DNA from: Eumeta japonica
Lineage: Eukaryota > Arthropoda > Insecta > Lepidoptera > Psychidae
Assembly: GCA_005406025.1 (NCBI GenBank)
Contig: BGZK01000210.1
Coordinates: 536,591 to 600,590 of the forward strand
DNA: 64,000 nucleotides
Direction of reading: 5' to 3'
The notes under the pieces are model-generated. The model was not told the DNA's origin. It was given only the letters and a program-made list of their open reading frames with translations, and did not search any database. A program made the translations under genes and the position numbers. Below are positions 1-11,412 of the stretch, one piece after another. How positions within the stretch are numbered: position 1 is the stretch's first letter; every line of letters begins with the position of its first letter.

Positions 1-871
1 CCGTGTTTTAGACCAATATAGGTCATCGTCTCGATCCAGTTCCCATTCTATTTTCCAATTATAATCCCAATTCCGGTCTCGATTTAAAAAGTTTTATAAT
101 AAAAAGGCTATATTTACTGATTAAGCAGTTTAGCATGAAAAGATAATTATTTGTTAGTACCTATGAACTACATTCTTGGCTAGAAAATTTAATAGCACGG
201 TAATGCTTGTGTGTCCGCCGTAAAAATTTCAGAACTCCATTTTTTTAGAACTAGTGCTTTTATTACAACATTGTTTAATTAAAAGAAATTATCCATTTTA
301 CTCACAAAAACTATTCCTTTAATAATAATTAAATTTGTTAAACTACACCGTTGTGCATTTGTGACCAACGAATTCAACAGTTGTGGTAATTTTTCACTAA
401 CCCGCTGTGCCATATAGATATTCGATTTAGAAATAATCGATTGCGGCAGAGACACACAGATGTCAATGCAGTCCTTCTATATGTAGTCCCGTATAAAATC
501 GGGATTTGAGTTAAAATATAAATTGGATTTAAAACTAGATTGAGATCAAATCGGGATCATAATCTAAAAGTCACAAGTTTACATGCGCTTTAACTCAAAA
601 TCACAATGAATTACATTTGAAAACAATAACAAACGCATAGATACAAATATCGATATACATTATTTCATATAATTTTCCTACTCCAGCAATCGAAGATTTT
701 TACTGACGTCGAATTGCCAATAACTCTGGCCACTAACGGCGCGCTTAAAAAAAAAGTTGGAGTGGTACCCAATGAGCGGGTGACATGTTGGTATGTCGTA
801 TAGCATAAGTGAGGATGTGCGTATAGGATAGGTGAAGACAAGTGAACCTTCGAACTTTTTTAAGTGTAACA

Positions 872-990
872 TTTTCGAAGGACAAACGAGTATGCGAGCC
901 ACCAAAAGTAGATAGTCACCGCCGCCCATGCACACTCGCTACCCCAGAGGAATCATCAAAGCATTACCGGCTTCTTGGGTAGGGATAGAA
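872..990 (+). repeat. Lepidopteran 'CACCGCCGCCCATGGACAC' repeat, copy 1
   Basis: Contains GACAAACGAGTATGCGAGCC, then GTCACCGCCGCCCATGCACA and CTCGCTACCCCAGAGGAATC, ending GCATTACCGGC. This arrangement is one of the commonest short repeats of moth and butterfly DNA. The minus-strand frame 678-935 crosses it and is not a gene. A GATGGAGGTGATG-rich stretch follows (about 1,010-1,065). Confidence 0.65.
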
Positions 991-2261
991 CATTTGATGA
1001 CAGGGGAAAGGCTTGATGAAGGTGATGGAGGTGATGGATGAAATGAGGTGATGGAGGGAGGAGTGCGTCAATGTTTTAACTTTTTTATTATTTCAACTTT
1101 TTGGTCCAAGTTCGTCTTATATACAAGAAAAATTATGATCGTTGACTTATAGGCGAGTACAATTTTAAATCTAATGTTTTTTTGTCTACGATATCGATAC
1201 TGATTTCAAACTATTTCTTGTCAAGGTTAAAGTTTTACTCAGCTTTTTTATAGTCCGGTTTATGTAAAACACTCGTGCGTTTCTTAAATTATAAATAACG
1301 ATAACTGTTTAATAAGCACACGTATTCGTGTTTGTCACTATAGGTGTTAAGCGCCCAGCCCGCCCAGAACGCCACCTGTCGGCAACTCAATTATGCAAAT
1401 GCTCGCGGCGGCATTACCACACGGTAATTGTCGCTTACACACGATGATTTACCTTAACCAACTAATAGCAATATACGCATTTTTTAAAAACTGTTTTTGA
1501 TTTTGTAACGTTGTGTCCATTGTTTACAAACACTTCATGTTGGTCTTGTGATATCTTGTGAATTAGTATATATAACGCATTTTTCATCTAGCACTACTTT
1601 CACTGCGATAAAATGTAAGATAAAATTAATTTATATAATGCTGATAGACAACGAAACTGTATTTTAGTGATTAATAATGAGATACATATATTACAAGCTC
1701 AGCGACATATTTACAAGAAAAATTGATCATTACAAAACACTCGACTTCGCAGTAACAGAATCAAAAATTTATGAAAAATTGCAATAAGCACTTATTCTTT
1801 TACTATTTCAATTAAATTTTAATTTAAAGCCATCTTGAATGTCATTTATTCTCATAATTCACTGTAACTCTTGAGATTAGTCCGTATATATTAATGTAAA
1901 AATCTTCGAGACAGAACAACAATTTTCGGCTCTAAAACATCACGCATTAAAAAGTGCGTGTTTATGTATGTGCCCTTTATTGTATAGCAACACATTCACT
2001 TAAATAAAGCAAGAGCGATTTTGAATTTTCGGCAGTAATGCGTTGAAAAATACTATTAATATATTAATTGTGGTTCAAAAATAATAAAAAAAAAAATTGA
2101 ATATGTTTTTAATCTAACCACGCCAAACAATGTTCCATAATGCACATGATTCCTGTCATAATGTCGCGTGACAGATGCGCGTTGTCGTGGTCACATAACA
2201 CACCGCAAATGTCAAGTACACTTGCATAATATAAAACTTAAATTTGAATATATAAGGATTA
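991..2261. other. AT-rich non-coding spacer
   Basis: Apart from the motif island at 1.35-1.46 kb I see only AT-rich DNA with short T and A runs. Around 2,150-2,215 a GC-richer patch holds GTCGCGTGACAGATGCGCG, possibly regulatory. Confidence 0.6.
1345..1455. promoter_or_regulatory. Candidate regulatory island with POU octamer
   Basis: This GC-richer 110-bp stretch sits in very AT-rich DNA. It carries CACCTG (1,373-1,378, Snail/E-box type), CAATTA (1,388-1,393) overlapping a perfect octamer ATGCAAAT (1,393-1,400, POU site), and TAATTG (1,425-1,430, homeodomain core). No open frame of note. Enhancer status is inference from motif density. Confidence 0.3.
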
Positions 2262-2405
2262 TTGACATATGTGGAAGGGTGGATCCAAAGGGGGTCATGG
2301 GATCATGACCCCCCCCCCTTGGCTGGGTCTTTGTTTTATTATTGTTATCAAATTTGAACTAGTCCTTACTGTTCCTGCCGTGCGAGACCCCCAAGACATA
2401 AAAAG
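2262..2405 (+). repeat. Probable repeat with G/C-run hairpin
   Basis: GGGGGTCATG (2,290-2,299), loop GGAT, then CATGACCCCC (2,304-2,313) inside a run of ten C. The GGATCC...GATCATGACCCCC text looks like part of an interspersed repeat, but I could not delimit it. Confidence 0.35.
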
Positions 2406-5224
2406 TTTGATCTGCACCCGAACTAAACTTCTTACAATTACATACAACTGAAGTGCACTAAGTTTAAATGAAACGTGCAACACGTCACTCCCTATGAAAT
2501 AGAACAATTTAATATAGAATAGTATTGATATTAGTGTGTGCTGAAATAGTAAACACGTCCTTATCCTATTAATATTATAACACATAACGTCGGTCTCTCT
2601 GTCTGCCCGTTCGTTGTTCATCTGTCCGTGTGTTTGCTTGTAGCCTAAGAACCTCTAATTCGGTTTTTATATTCCCTCTTTTTAATAGAATTACGGTATA
2701 TCACAAAGTTTTAGTTTGAATCAATATCCGCTTGCGGCTTTACACGCATGAACATAAATGCGATTCCTTATTTTTCATTTATCGGTCATCGATAACAGTA
2801 ATCATCGAGAAATGTGGATCAACCGTGTCGATCTTAACCCTTTCTTGGCCGTGTAGTGGTATCAGAAACGGAACGGTAACCGGTTCCAATAGTTGGGGCA
2901 AGATCGTTAAATAATAAAATAATTTAGGTGATGCACAAATGTGCATTATTATTAAGCTGTAAAAATATACCGTCCTTCTGAATAATATGATCGGAATATA
3001 AACGAGGGCGAAACTAAGATAGTGATTTGGTATAGGACTGGAATCGAAAGCGATACCGGTATCAATTTTAAGAGCAAGACCGACTTTGGAAAGGAGAAAT
3101 GGGAGCAGGGTCATAATTGATAGTGTGAGAGATCTATAAGAAAAATTCACGCTACATAACAGAGACGCAGACGAAAGTTTGTAATCGATGTACTAAAATT
3201 CACATGCGTGCCCGTAATATTATATTTTTTATAGTGAAAACTAATAACTGTGGTTATCTATAAACAATGTACGTATTATGTTTCAAATATTTTTGTTGAA
3301 ATTGAATAATTCTCTATTATGTTGTTTTTTTATTTCGTTTTTTAAAATCTATGGTTGAATCATTAGAGGGAAAGCATACAAAATTAACGACTTTCAAAGG
3401 TGATAAAGCGTAAAATATACTTAGACTTGAGAGGAAAAGTCACTAAGAACTTTTGATTGATATTCAAATTTAATGCCACTCCACAGAATAAAGGGCGCAA
3501 GGAAGAAAAAGTTATATATATTTTCCTTTTTTTTAAGAAAAATCCTGTACGAATATAATAGCTTTCTATTATAAAAATATTTATGGATGTCTATGTTAAT
3601 TGACGATTTTCAAAAAGTACACAGGAAACTTTTTTCAATTTCGAAGACACTTTTGCAACAAGATCGTTTGAATAGTTATTCCAAATATAAATAATTATTT
3701 ACGAATAATTTTATATGTAGAAGATTAAGTAAAAAGTTATATATGGACGACAGGCCAGTCGCTGATAGAGATAAAAAACAATATTGCTAAACATAACAAC
3801 CTTATTTATTGGACAAAAATGCACGTCGCGTTTACCGCATCACAAAGCTCACCAAATGACGCGAACTCACGAAAGCTCCCAGCGAAACCGCAAAAGCTTC
3901 GACACATAATTCGGGCACGAGACTTTTTGGAACACTCGAAACGTATACATAGTCTTGTAACTATTGATCATTGTAATTTTAATTAATTTATTAAATGGTA
4001 ATGCCATATGTTTATCATAAATACAATTACAATAAGCAAAATAATGAAATCGCAATAAAAACAATTTATGATAGTTTATCTATGTCGAGACAAGTTTTAT
4101 TGTTCGAGGGTAAATGTCTATACGAATTAACCATTAAACTTATAAAGAGATGCAATTCGTTTGAGGCAACTTTCATCCTGTTATTGTTTCAGGTTTTCAT
4201 CATACTATTGCTGAGGCACATTCTTCACGCTTTTCTTTATCATTGATAGAAGAACTTAGATCTGAAATTCTCTACATTAGCTAACTATTGCTAACGATCC
4301 CTGTCATGCGAAAATGACGTTGGGCAGATGCCTTAATGTAATCTTCGCGACACGTTGCGAGTGTTTAATTTGGCTTTTAATTTAAATCGGATCGGAGGGT
4401 TTAATTTAAAATTTCGTAGGTCGATTCGCCCCTGAAATATCTTATGGATCGAAAATAATGTCCTTGAACCACCTGATCACAATTTTTCCTTTCTTACTGT
4501 TTACAGTAATTATAATTACTAGGTTATGATGTGAATTAGCAAAAGCCATCCAGTTCTTCAAGCCAATAAATTAAATTCCATCTAAATCCTAAAAAACGTG
4601 TTAAAAAATTGTTATAAATTATTTCCCTGGAACTAATATCTGTAGTTTTTGCACAACCTATATGAGGACCCATTTCGGAGAACAATCCCAAGAGGATCCC
4701 TATAAGAAGGGTATAAACCTCATCCCATACAATTCGTGTTGGGACATGACTTCAAATTCATATTTTGGATTGAGGACTTTAAACTTGAGTTTTTCTCAAT
4801 GGCCCGGTGCGTGTTGGGAGCTGATAGCGATCTGCTATCACCAATGTGATAACAATGATAATAACAAAGTGTGTACTTAATAACACGGACCGTATAATCT
4901 TAATATGACTCGAGTTAAAACACATTGATCGATTCGCCCGCGTTCAAGGTCTAACCCGATGCCTTCTCATTCGGCGGCTCATTTAAGTCGCACCACTAAA
5001 AATTAAACGATTTAAGAGTCCCGTCAGCTCAAATCCACATCGTGAACACCCCGGATTTATAACATACCTTAATAATTTTCAGGTAGAGAAAATGAAAATT
5101 TTAATTTAATACTTAAAATAGTTTTATATGATCAAAATCATGTAACTCTGATCTTTTTGCGCATGTCATGGTCTACGCATAAGGTTCATCGATAAAGTGC
5201 TTTTTTTTTTAGTTTCAACAAATT
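2406..5224. other. AT-rich non-coding spacer
   Basis: Several 60-125 codon frames exist on both strands, but none shows a domain, a consistent codon bias or overlap with a recognisable splice structure. I found no repeat I can name. Confidence 0.6.
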
Positions 5225-5320
5225 AAAGCAAGCAGTCGTTGTTGTCGCGTGCACGTCTACTCGACAATTTGCCGACATATGCGGTGACAACCGCAAATTT
5301 TTGATCCACGTAAGCTTAAA
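5225..5320. promoter_or_regulatory. Candidate regulatory island with paired RUNX sites
   Basis: TGCGGT (5,280-5,285) and ACCGCA (5,290-5,295) form an inverted pair of RUNX/Lozenge-type motifs separated by GACA. CGACAATTTG upstream adds a Sox-like ACAAT. Surrounding DNA is low-complexity AT-rich. Confidence 0.3.
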
Positions 5321-5911
5321 TGTTATTGATGCTTTATTGATGAGAACTTATAGAAGCTTCAAGTTTTTAAAAGTACTAAGCCCTTAAATACTATTAATAA
5401 CTATAATAATATTGGTACTAGTAGATATACTCTAGTTCTTTCATAAGTATGCATATAAAATAAAAATTATGAAAAAAAATTTTTAATAAGAACTTTTATT
5501 ACTTGTCAATAAAAATAACTAAAAGGTTAAAAATAATTTAATATTACCATAATATACCAAGAAATATACTATTTTACAAATATATATTGTCACATTTTTT
5601 TAAATGAAAGCATGTTACACCTTGTTCATTTCTCTTGCCGTCAAAATGGAGCATAAAATTAAAGGTTATTTTAAATAATATGATATAATATACCTATAAA
5701 AGGGTATACATATTTCTTATCTTAATTAAATGATTTCTAATTTTTAGTATTTATGATTCGAGTTTATGATTATTTTATGCATACATACATATATGAACTT
5801 ACCAATGTCATTTTCTGAATCTCCTCGGCTACAAAGAACACAATATGACAAAATTTTTGCAAATTTCCGCTATGAAACCAAATACAAAAGTTAATTTCTA
5901 AAGAAATGTAC

Positions 5912-6827
5912 TAAAAAGCGGCCAAGTGTGTGTCGGGACTGTGCGTAGTGTAGGAGTCCATAGTTGTTCTTCACAATATTCGGTTTTAAAAGGGGGCTTT
6001 TTATTTGATACTCTGAACATATTAATTGAATTCGCGATCAAATGACTAATAACACCTAAAGAGGGCCCCACAATTGAACGTAACCTTAAATTTACTTACG
6101 AAAAATTGTTGTAAGGATGTTATTTAATTTTTTCCTAATTTTACTACATATTTTACTAACAACGTCAACTAATTAATTTTCAAGGGAATTTGTACAAAAT
6201 TATGCTTTTTGCTACTCCGAGTACATTTTACAAGTTGCTTTACTAACTATTGGTTAACTTGCAAAAACTGCTTATCTGTGATAGTTTTCCTTTTGATTTC
6301 GTTATAAATACTACTGCTGTGAATTTTTCACCACATATACAAGAACAAGCATTCACCTGCTTTTTGGGTAATTAATTGTAAAAAAAATAACAATTTAAAG
6401 CTTAATGTTTGGTAAACGGATCCCTAAATCTAAAATGTAGCTGTCGCGGAACGCCTGGCAGATATACAACATCGAAACTATTCTATTATATTCATAAAAT
6501 ATTTTTTTAATGAAAATAAACTTTAAATTGCACATAGAAATTGTAAGGGATGTAAGGTATAAAACATTTTTTGAAATGTTTTTGAACGAGCTGTCTAACG
6601 ATACCCTACACTATGGGATATACTAGAAAATATTCATCGACCATTTTCCATATAGCGGAGGTTCTGTTCAAAAATTTATTAGACCCCTCTGTCGGCGTTG
6701 TTAATACGTATACCCATGCTAAGTTACAGCTTTCTAATACTAAGAATCCCTGAGCTAAAACCCGGCCAACAGACGGACCGACGAACGTGACGAAGGGTTC
6801 TTTGCTGACTACGGAACACTAAAAAGA
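5912..6827 (-). repeat. Interspersed repeat, 'GGCCAAG...GTGTCGGG' family, copy 1
   Basis: On the plus strand it opens AAAAAGCGGCCAAGTGTG TGTCGGG-like and closes with GGTTCTTTGCTGACTACGGA, the reverse of the family order (GGTTCCGTAG ... CGTGGCCCGACACGC ... TTGGCCGG). The middle includes the usual 'ACTGAACC/TTTTGAACGAGC' type text near 6,580 and the CGGCGTTGTTAATACG segment. It is non-coding. This is one of three copies in the window; the others are at 18.8 and 62.7 kb. Confidence 0.6.
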
Positions 6828-7221
6828 ATATTTTTTATATATCTCTTATGCTGCAATAGGAATTAGCATGTGAGAATGACTACTTATAATGACTAATTTT
6901 AAAAACTACATGCGTTCTATAAGGTACCTACCGATGAAAAAAACCTTCAAAATTTAGTTACTTCTTTTAAATTTGACCTAACAGTTAATTTCAAAAATAA
7001 AAGTTTATATATTACATAAATTGTCTTTTTCCTTGCTACAAGGATCATATTTCTAGCGCTATTGTATTACTTTTAAAAGTTTTAAGAATATATATGAATC
7101 AATTTATATGTAATTCAATTAATACATAAATATTCGCTAAACAAAAAAGTGTTTTTTATCCCTTGATATAGTCCCAGTAAATAAGCGTCTAAACTAAATA
7201 TTTAAAATAGTATCTCAGCAA

Positions 7222-7370
7222 CCCCCCACTAGCCGTTCAGCAATTAACCCTTCAATGCGAGCGCCTGTCGCGGCCCTTTCTGCACAAAATTAATACCCAC
7301 CGCCGCCATTGTGTCAACTGTCACGTCGCTTCGTAGGGTTGAATTAAAAGTGGGCGTGTATAGACGGTAT
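7222..7370. promoter_or_regulatory. Candidate regulatory island
   Basis: GC-rich patch with CAATTAACCC, AAAATTAATACCCACC, CCATTGT (7,306-7,312, Sox type) and AATTAAAAGTGGGCGTG. It carries no coding signal and no similarity to the repeats elsewhere in the window. Confidence 0.25.
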
Positions 7371-8306
7371 TCACCCTATAAAAACGCCAACGAGTATTGC
7401 TAATAACGTGTTCTGTGCGTTCGTACAACTTTTTTTCTCCGTTAAATGTACCTATCGAGGTTATTCATAAAAGCTCTTTTGGAATTTTTAACTTGCCATA
7501 GGACTGATATTGTATATTCAAACAAAAAAAAATATTTGAGTATTCCCAAATTCGCATTGAGATAAAAGGTATTTTTAATAAGGCAGCAAGTGCAGTTCAT
7601 AAAAAAAACAAAATTTAGTAGACAAAAATCTCGTACCCAATAATTTATTTCTTCTACATATAATAATAATCAATTTATAATTATACAATTAAAAAACTGT
7701 TACGTAATCATATAGAGACATCGTACGGACCGTAAATACGTTCAGTTCAGTCATTAAAAATATATTGATTTTAAATATATATGTATGATTATAAATATAA
7801 AAATTGATATGTAAATATATATTTAATATGAATTATTCCTTCAGCTGTATTTCGTTACTCTTTAAAGTACGGTTTCCAAAAAGATTCCATTCGAAAACAG
7901 ATAACCTCTTCTCCACGAAAGTCATTTCAATGGCGAAAGGCGCAGACCGAAATACAAATATCATCTTTTTTGGTGATTTTTCCAAAACATGTATAATTAT
8001 TCGATGTCTGTCTGTATGTGTTTTGGTGAAAGCTCTTTTTCTAATTCACTGTTCGACATACAAAGCACAGAATTTAGCTAAATATTTTTATTGACAAAAA
8101 AGGGGACCTTCTCAAATATTATATAGTTAAGGATATTCTAAAAAATAAATAATGTGAGATTATATTCGACTGGCATAATTGGAGTTTACTCCTTAAGAAT
8201 CGATTTCATATTTAGGCCCAGGGCATGGAATTTTATGGGAGTAAAATCAAATGTTAGATAAATGACGTTACTCTATCGTCATGGTTACTGAAATAAATAA
8301 ATCTTC

Positions 8307-8725
8307 ATGGTTACTGTTTACATTTCAATCAATCAGAATGTGACAAATATAATAGATTTGCCCCACGAATTATTATTAGTGTATACAGAAGGGGGTTCAA
8401 AGCCATTGAAGAAACGTTACCATGAACTTCCACTTATACTTGGTGGAGATTTTAATATTGATTTTAATAAAGAAGATGGTTTCCGTTTAGTACAATTTCT
8501 GAAAGATAAACTGAACTTAGATTTAATTTCTGACAGAACACCAGGGACAACTAGATATGGTACAACTATTGATGCGATGTTTTCACGATTTATCACACAT
8601 GTATCTTCCGACATTCATGTATCACATTTAGTTATCATAACCCAATTGTTTCATTGTTTAATGATACCGCTATTGTTCCTGTGATAAACATTACACAAGA
8701 TAACGTCAATGATAGAGAAAATCAA
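8307..8725 (+). pseudogene. Endonuclease-domain remnant, Helentron/PIF1-helicase-associated type
   Basis: A 125-codon open frame starting at 8,307 contains the exonuclease-endonuclease-phosphatase signature LILGGDFNIDF, followed by GFRLVQFLKDKLNLDLISD and TTRYGTTIDAMFSRF. After about 8,625 the match continues one frame over as SYHNPIVSLFNDTAIVPVIN, giving the expected C-terminal catalytic His in a 'SYH.P' motif, so a one-base indel splits the domain. Upstream, VTVYIS then LVYTEGG fit the start of the same segment. I recognise this combination from the C-terminal endonuclease of PIF1-like helicase proteins in Helentron-type rolling-circle transposons. It is unlike the RTE endonuclease elsewhere in the window. 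No helicase or Rep motif is visible in flanking DNA, so only the tail of the protein survives. The ATG is convenient but probably not the original start; an in-frame stop lies nine bases upstream. The Helentron assignment is inference from family memory. Confidence 0.6.
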
Positions 8726-10419
8726 TCTTACTAAAAATTTTATTGTATAACATAATTATTTTCAATATTTTTTTAAATGACGAATTAATTGTTTTACTAT
8801 TAACATAGATAAATGAATTGTGTATTATGCTTTGAATAATATAATAGATGCTTTCATTTACCATTATACTAATCTATATGTACGATATCATCTTAAAGCA
8901 GTAAATTCCATTCGTGCTTCGAAGCTGACACACTTTTTTTTTGTTATATTTTTCACCACTGTTTCCTCCCATTGAATCCTGTAAATATGAACGTTATAAA
9001 TAAGCGAACGGCGTATTGCTGAAAATCTATTGGCGCCTCCTAAAACAAGTCAGCTTATGGATCTGTTCGCACTTGTCCAAGTACTTTTTATTGTACGCCG
9101 ATTTAAATCATTTTTGTATTATAAACCAATCTTATTACAATAAGCCGTATATATAAAAAATAATACAAGTTTTATGTTATTAAATTATTCAGTAGTGTTC
9201 GCGACAGATATATCTATGCCCCATACATCTTACATCTATGCATATAGTACACTGACAGCCTCTAAACCTTGGTCACGCAAGGACTGTATCCCATGCACGC
9301 TTGTATTGATGTACAGATAGCATAAAAATGAACTTTGTAAGCCTATATTTACACCGATACATACAGACATACAAAACATATAAATGCGTATATGTTATAT
9401 ACTGATGCTTATACATCACATACGCCCTGACATTTTAAGTTAGCTATAGGTTCTCATGGTGGTCCAGCTTTCTTCCGGGTGGATCCTTGACAAATCCCCG
9501 AACCCCGATCCGCAGCGACATATTAAGCTATAACAGCCTTATTAGGCTTAACAGCTTATTAGACTTAACAGCCCTATTGTAGCACACAACGACTAAAATA
9601 ACATACATTCGTAATCAGTATATCTAATAAAATAAAGACATAAATGATTTTGTGTGTTAAAAATGAACTACGAGAGTTTTTAAAAATTCTATTTGAATAG
9701 CTACATCATAGTCGCAAATCAATTTTGCAATTAACAATAGTTTTTGATTAATTATTTTTTACAATTTACCACATAGTAGACATATGTATGAAACAACAAA
9801 TTAGAAATATGAAAACTATGAAAATAAAGTTTCCGCGAATTCTCTACTACTCCTATAAATTCATGCTTTTAGTATAGATTTTAGTATTCAATTACTTACT
9901 TAAAACAAATGTTCGATAATTTGACTAAAATTGCAAACTCATCCCTATATACATAACCATCATTGAATATTTTTGAGGTCATCGTTGACTATGATACAAT
10001 TTTCACGAATGTAGTCATTTATTTTACTAAACAGTTTAAAGTTCAACAATACGGTACAAATAGGTAAAATTTTTCAAATAATTTGCATAGAATTATAGGA
10101 ATATTTAATGATAGGTAATAATATAGAAATTCTAATGTTGTAGAGAAATATCTTTCATGTTTTAAAATAATTATTTCTTTTACGAACTTCAACATTTTTC
10201 ATATTATCAGTATCTGTAATGAAACTGTGGTATATAGGTAGAGAAAAATGAAAATTGCGGTAAGTAAAATCTACTCATAAAATTATTAATTGTCGTGTTT
10301 CTGGTATGTTAATCAAATAAAGAGTTACACATTTCATTTTCCGTGCACCGTATCAATTGTACTGTTTGTCAACATGATTATAAACAATGTCGAACACTTT
10401 TTTTTTGTAGACAGTCCCT
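8726..10419. other. AT-rich non-coding spacer
   Basis: A GC-richer patch at 9,445-9,600 (CAGCTTTCTTCCGGGTGGAT, then the near-repeat TAACAGCCTTATTAGGCT / TAACAGCTTATTAGACT / TAACAGCCCTATTG) could be the end of an old retroelement. The remainder shows nothing. Confidence 0.55.
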
Positions 10420-10455
10420 CAAGAAGGACGATGACGTCACGGTGTTCTTTGACAC
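10420..10455. promoter_or_regulatory. CRE-type site TGACGTCA
   Basis: ACGATGACGTCACGGTG contains a perfect 8-bp CRE (10,432-10,439), in a short GC-richer patch some 340 bp before the fold-back element. Confidence 0.25.
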
Positions 10456-10777
10456 TGCATAATTGAAATTAATATTTTCAACGATTGTACTGATTTATAA
10501 AAAGGTGAGTGCATAGCGTGCGAAAGCTCAATATTTACAAATACAGTGGTCACATTTAGTTATCTATGGACGGAGACTAATTATAAAATACAGTCCCGAG
10601 AACCCGATAAGATTAAAAGAGCGACTTTAAAGCTTTTAAGACAAAGTTTAGCTTTAGCTTGAACATTCGTCATCAGCTTAAACGTTAAATCAAGAAACCT
10701 GTCTTCAACCTATGAATACGCTATCGCTATTAATATTAATCGCATCGTAATCATTTTATTTTGAACTAATGGTCCGA

Positions 10778-11309
10778 GAGCTAGCAACAACCGGAAAACA
10801 AGAATTTCAGGTCAGCTGATTTTTGATATGTCGTCTCTCTTGCTCTTTGGGTTAGGGTTTGGGCTGTCTGGCTGGCGGTAGCGGTTGCGTTTACCTGTGC
10901 GCATCCTACCTGTACTACGTGTACAGGTAGTACAGGTAGTCTGGCAAATTAATTTCAGATATTTTTATACTTAAAAAACATAATATTAAAATTATAAACA
11001 TACTGAAATCCTTCGAATTAATTAAAAAAAAAAATTCGCGTCTGGCTCATTGTTAGCAATTAAAAAAAAATGTGTGGCAATAAAAGATGGATGTTTGTTA
11101 AACTTATCTAAATTTAAACCATTAAAAATGAACCTTCTTATAAAATATTTTAAATGTTAGTATCATTACCTGTACAGGTGAGACGCGCACAGGTAAACAC
11201 AATCGCTACCGCCGACCAGACAGCCCAGACCCTAACCGAAAGAGCAAAAGAATCGTAATATCGAAAAATCAGCTGACCAGAAATTCTCTCTCGAAAACGT
11301 TGCTAGCTC
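10778..11309. mobile_element. Fold-back (MITE-like) element with 138-bp inverted arms
   Basis: The left arm (10,778-10,915) begins GAGCTAGCAAC and ends CACCTGTAC-like (CCTACCTGTAC). The right arm (11,172-11,309) is its imperfect reverse complement of equal length, ending GTTGCTAGCTC. Conserved blocks include GGTCAGCTGATTTTT, GGGCTGTCTGG, GGCGGTAGCG and TTTACCTGTGCGC. The 256-bp centre is AT-rich and starts with a small hairpin CTACCTGTAC/GTACAGGTAG. No coding capacity and no transposase motif are visible. I see no clear target-site duplication directly outside the arms (left flank ends GGTCCGA, right flank begins CTATACT). The structure suggests a non-autonomous DNA transposon. The arms have diverged by scattered substitutions and small indels, so the insertion is not recent. 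Confidence 0.7.
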
Positions 11310-11319
11310 CTATACTATG

Positions 11320-11412
11320 AAGCGGCTCTCGGTCCCGGCCGCCCGCGCCGCACGCCGGCCAGGGGAGCGACCGTAACCCGATAGCTCCAACCGACTGCCA
11401 CGCCGCCTCGTA
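11320..11412. other. GC-rich patch beside the fold-back element
   Basis: GGCGGCTCTCGG-like start, then TCCCGGCCGCCCGCGCCGCA and CGCCGGCCAGGGGAGCGACC immediately outside the right arm. Could be a separate regulatory patch. Nothing coding is visible. Confidence 0.3.

Noticed and set aside
2295..2621. 108-codon minus-strand frame
   Set aside because: It begins in spacer and ends in the G/C-run hairpin repeat, with no recognisable domain.
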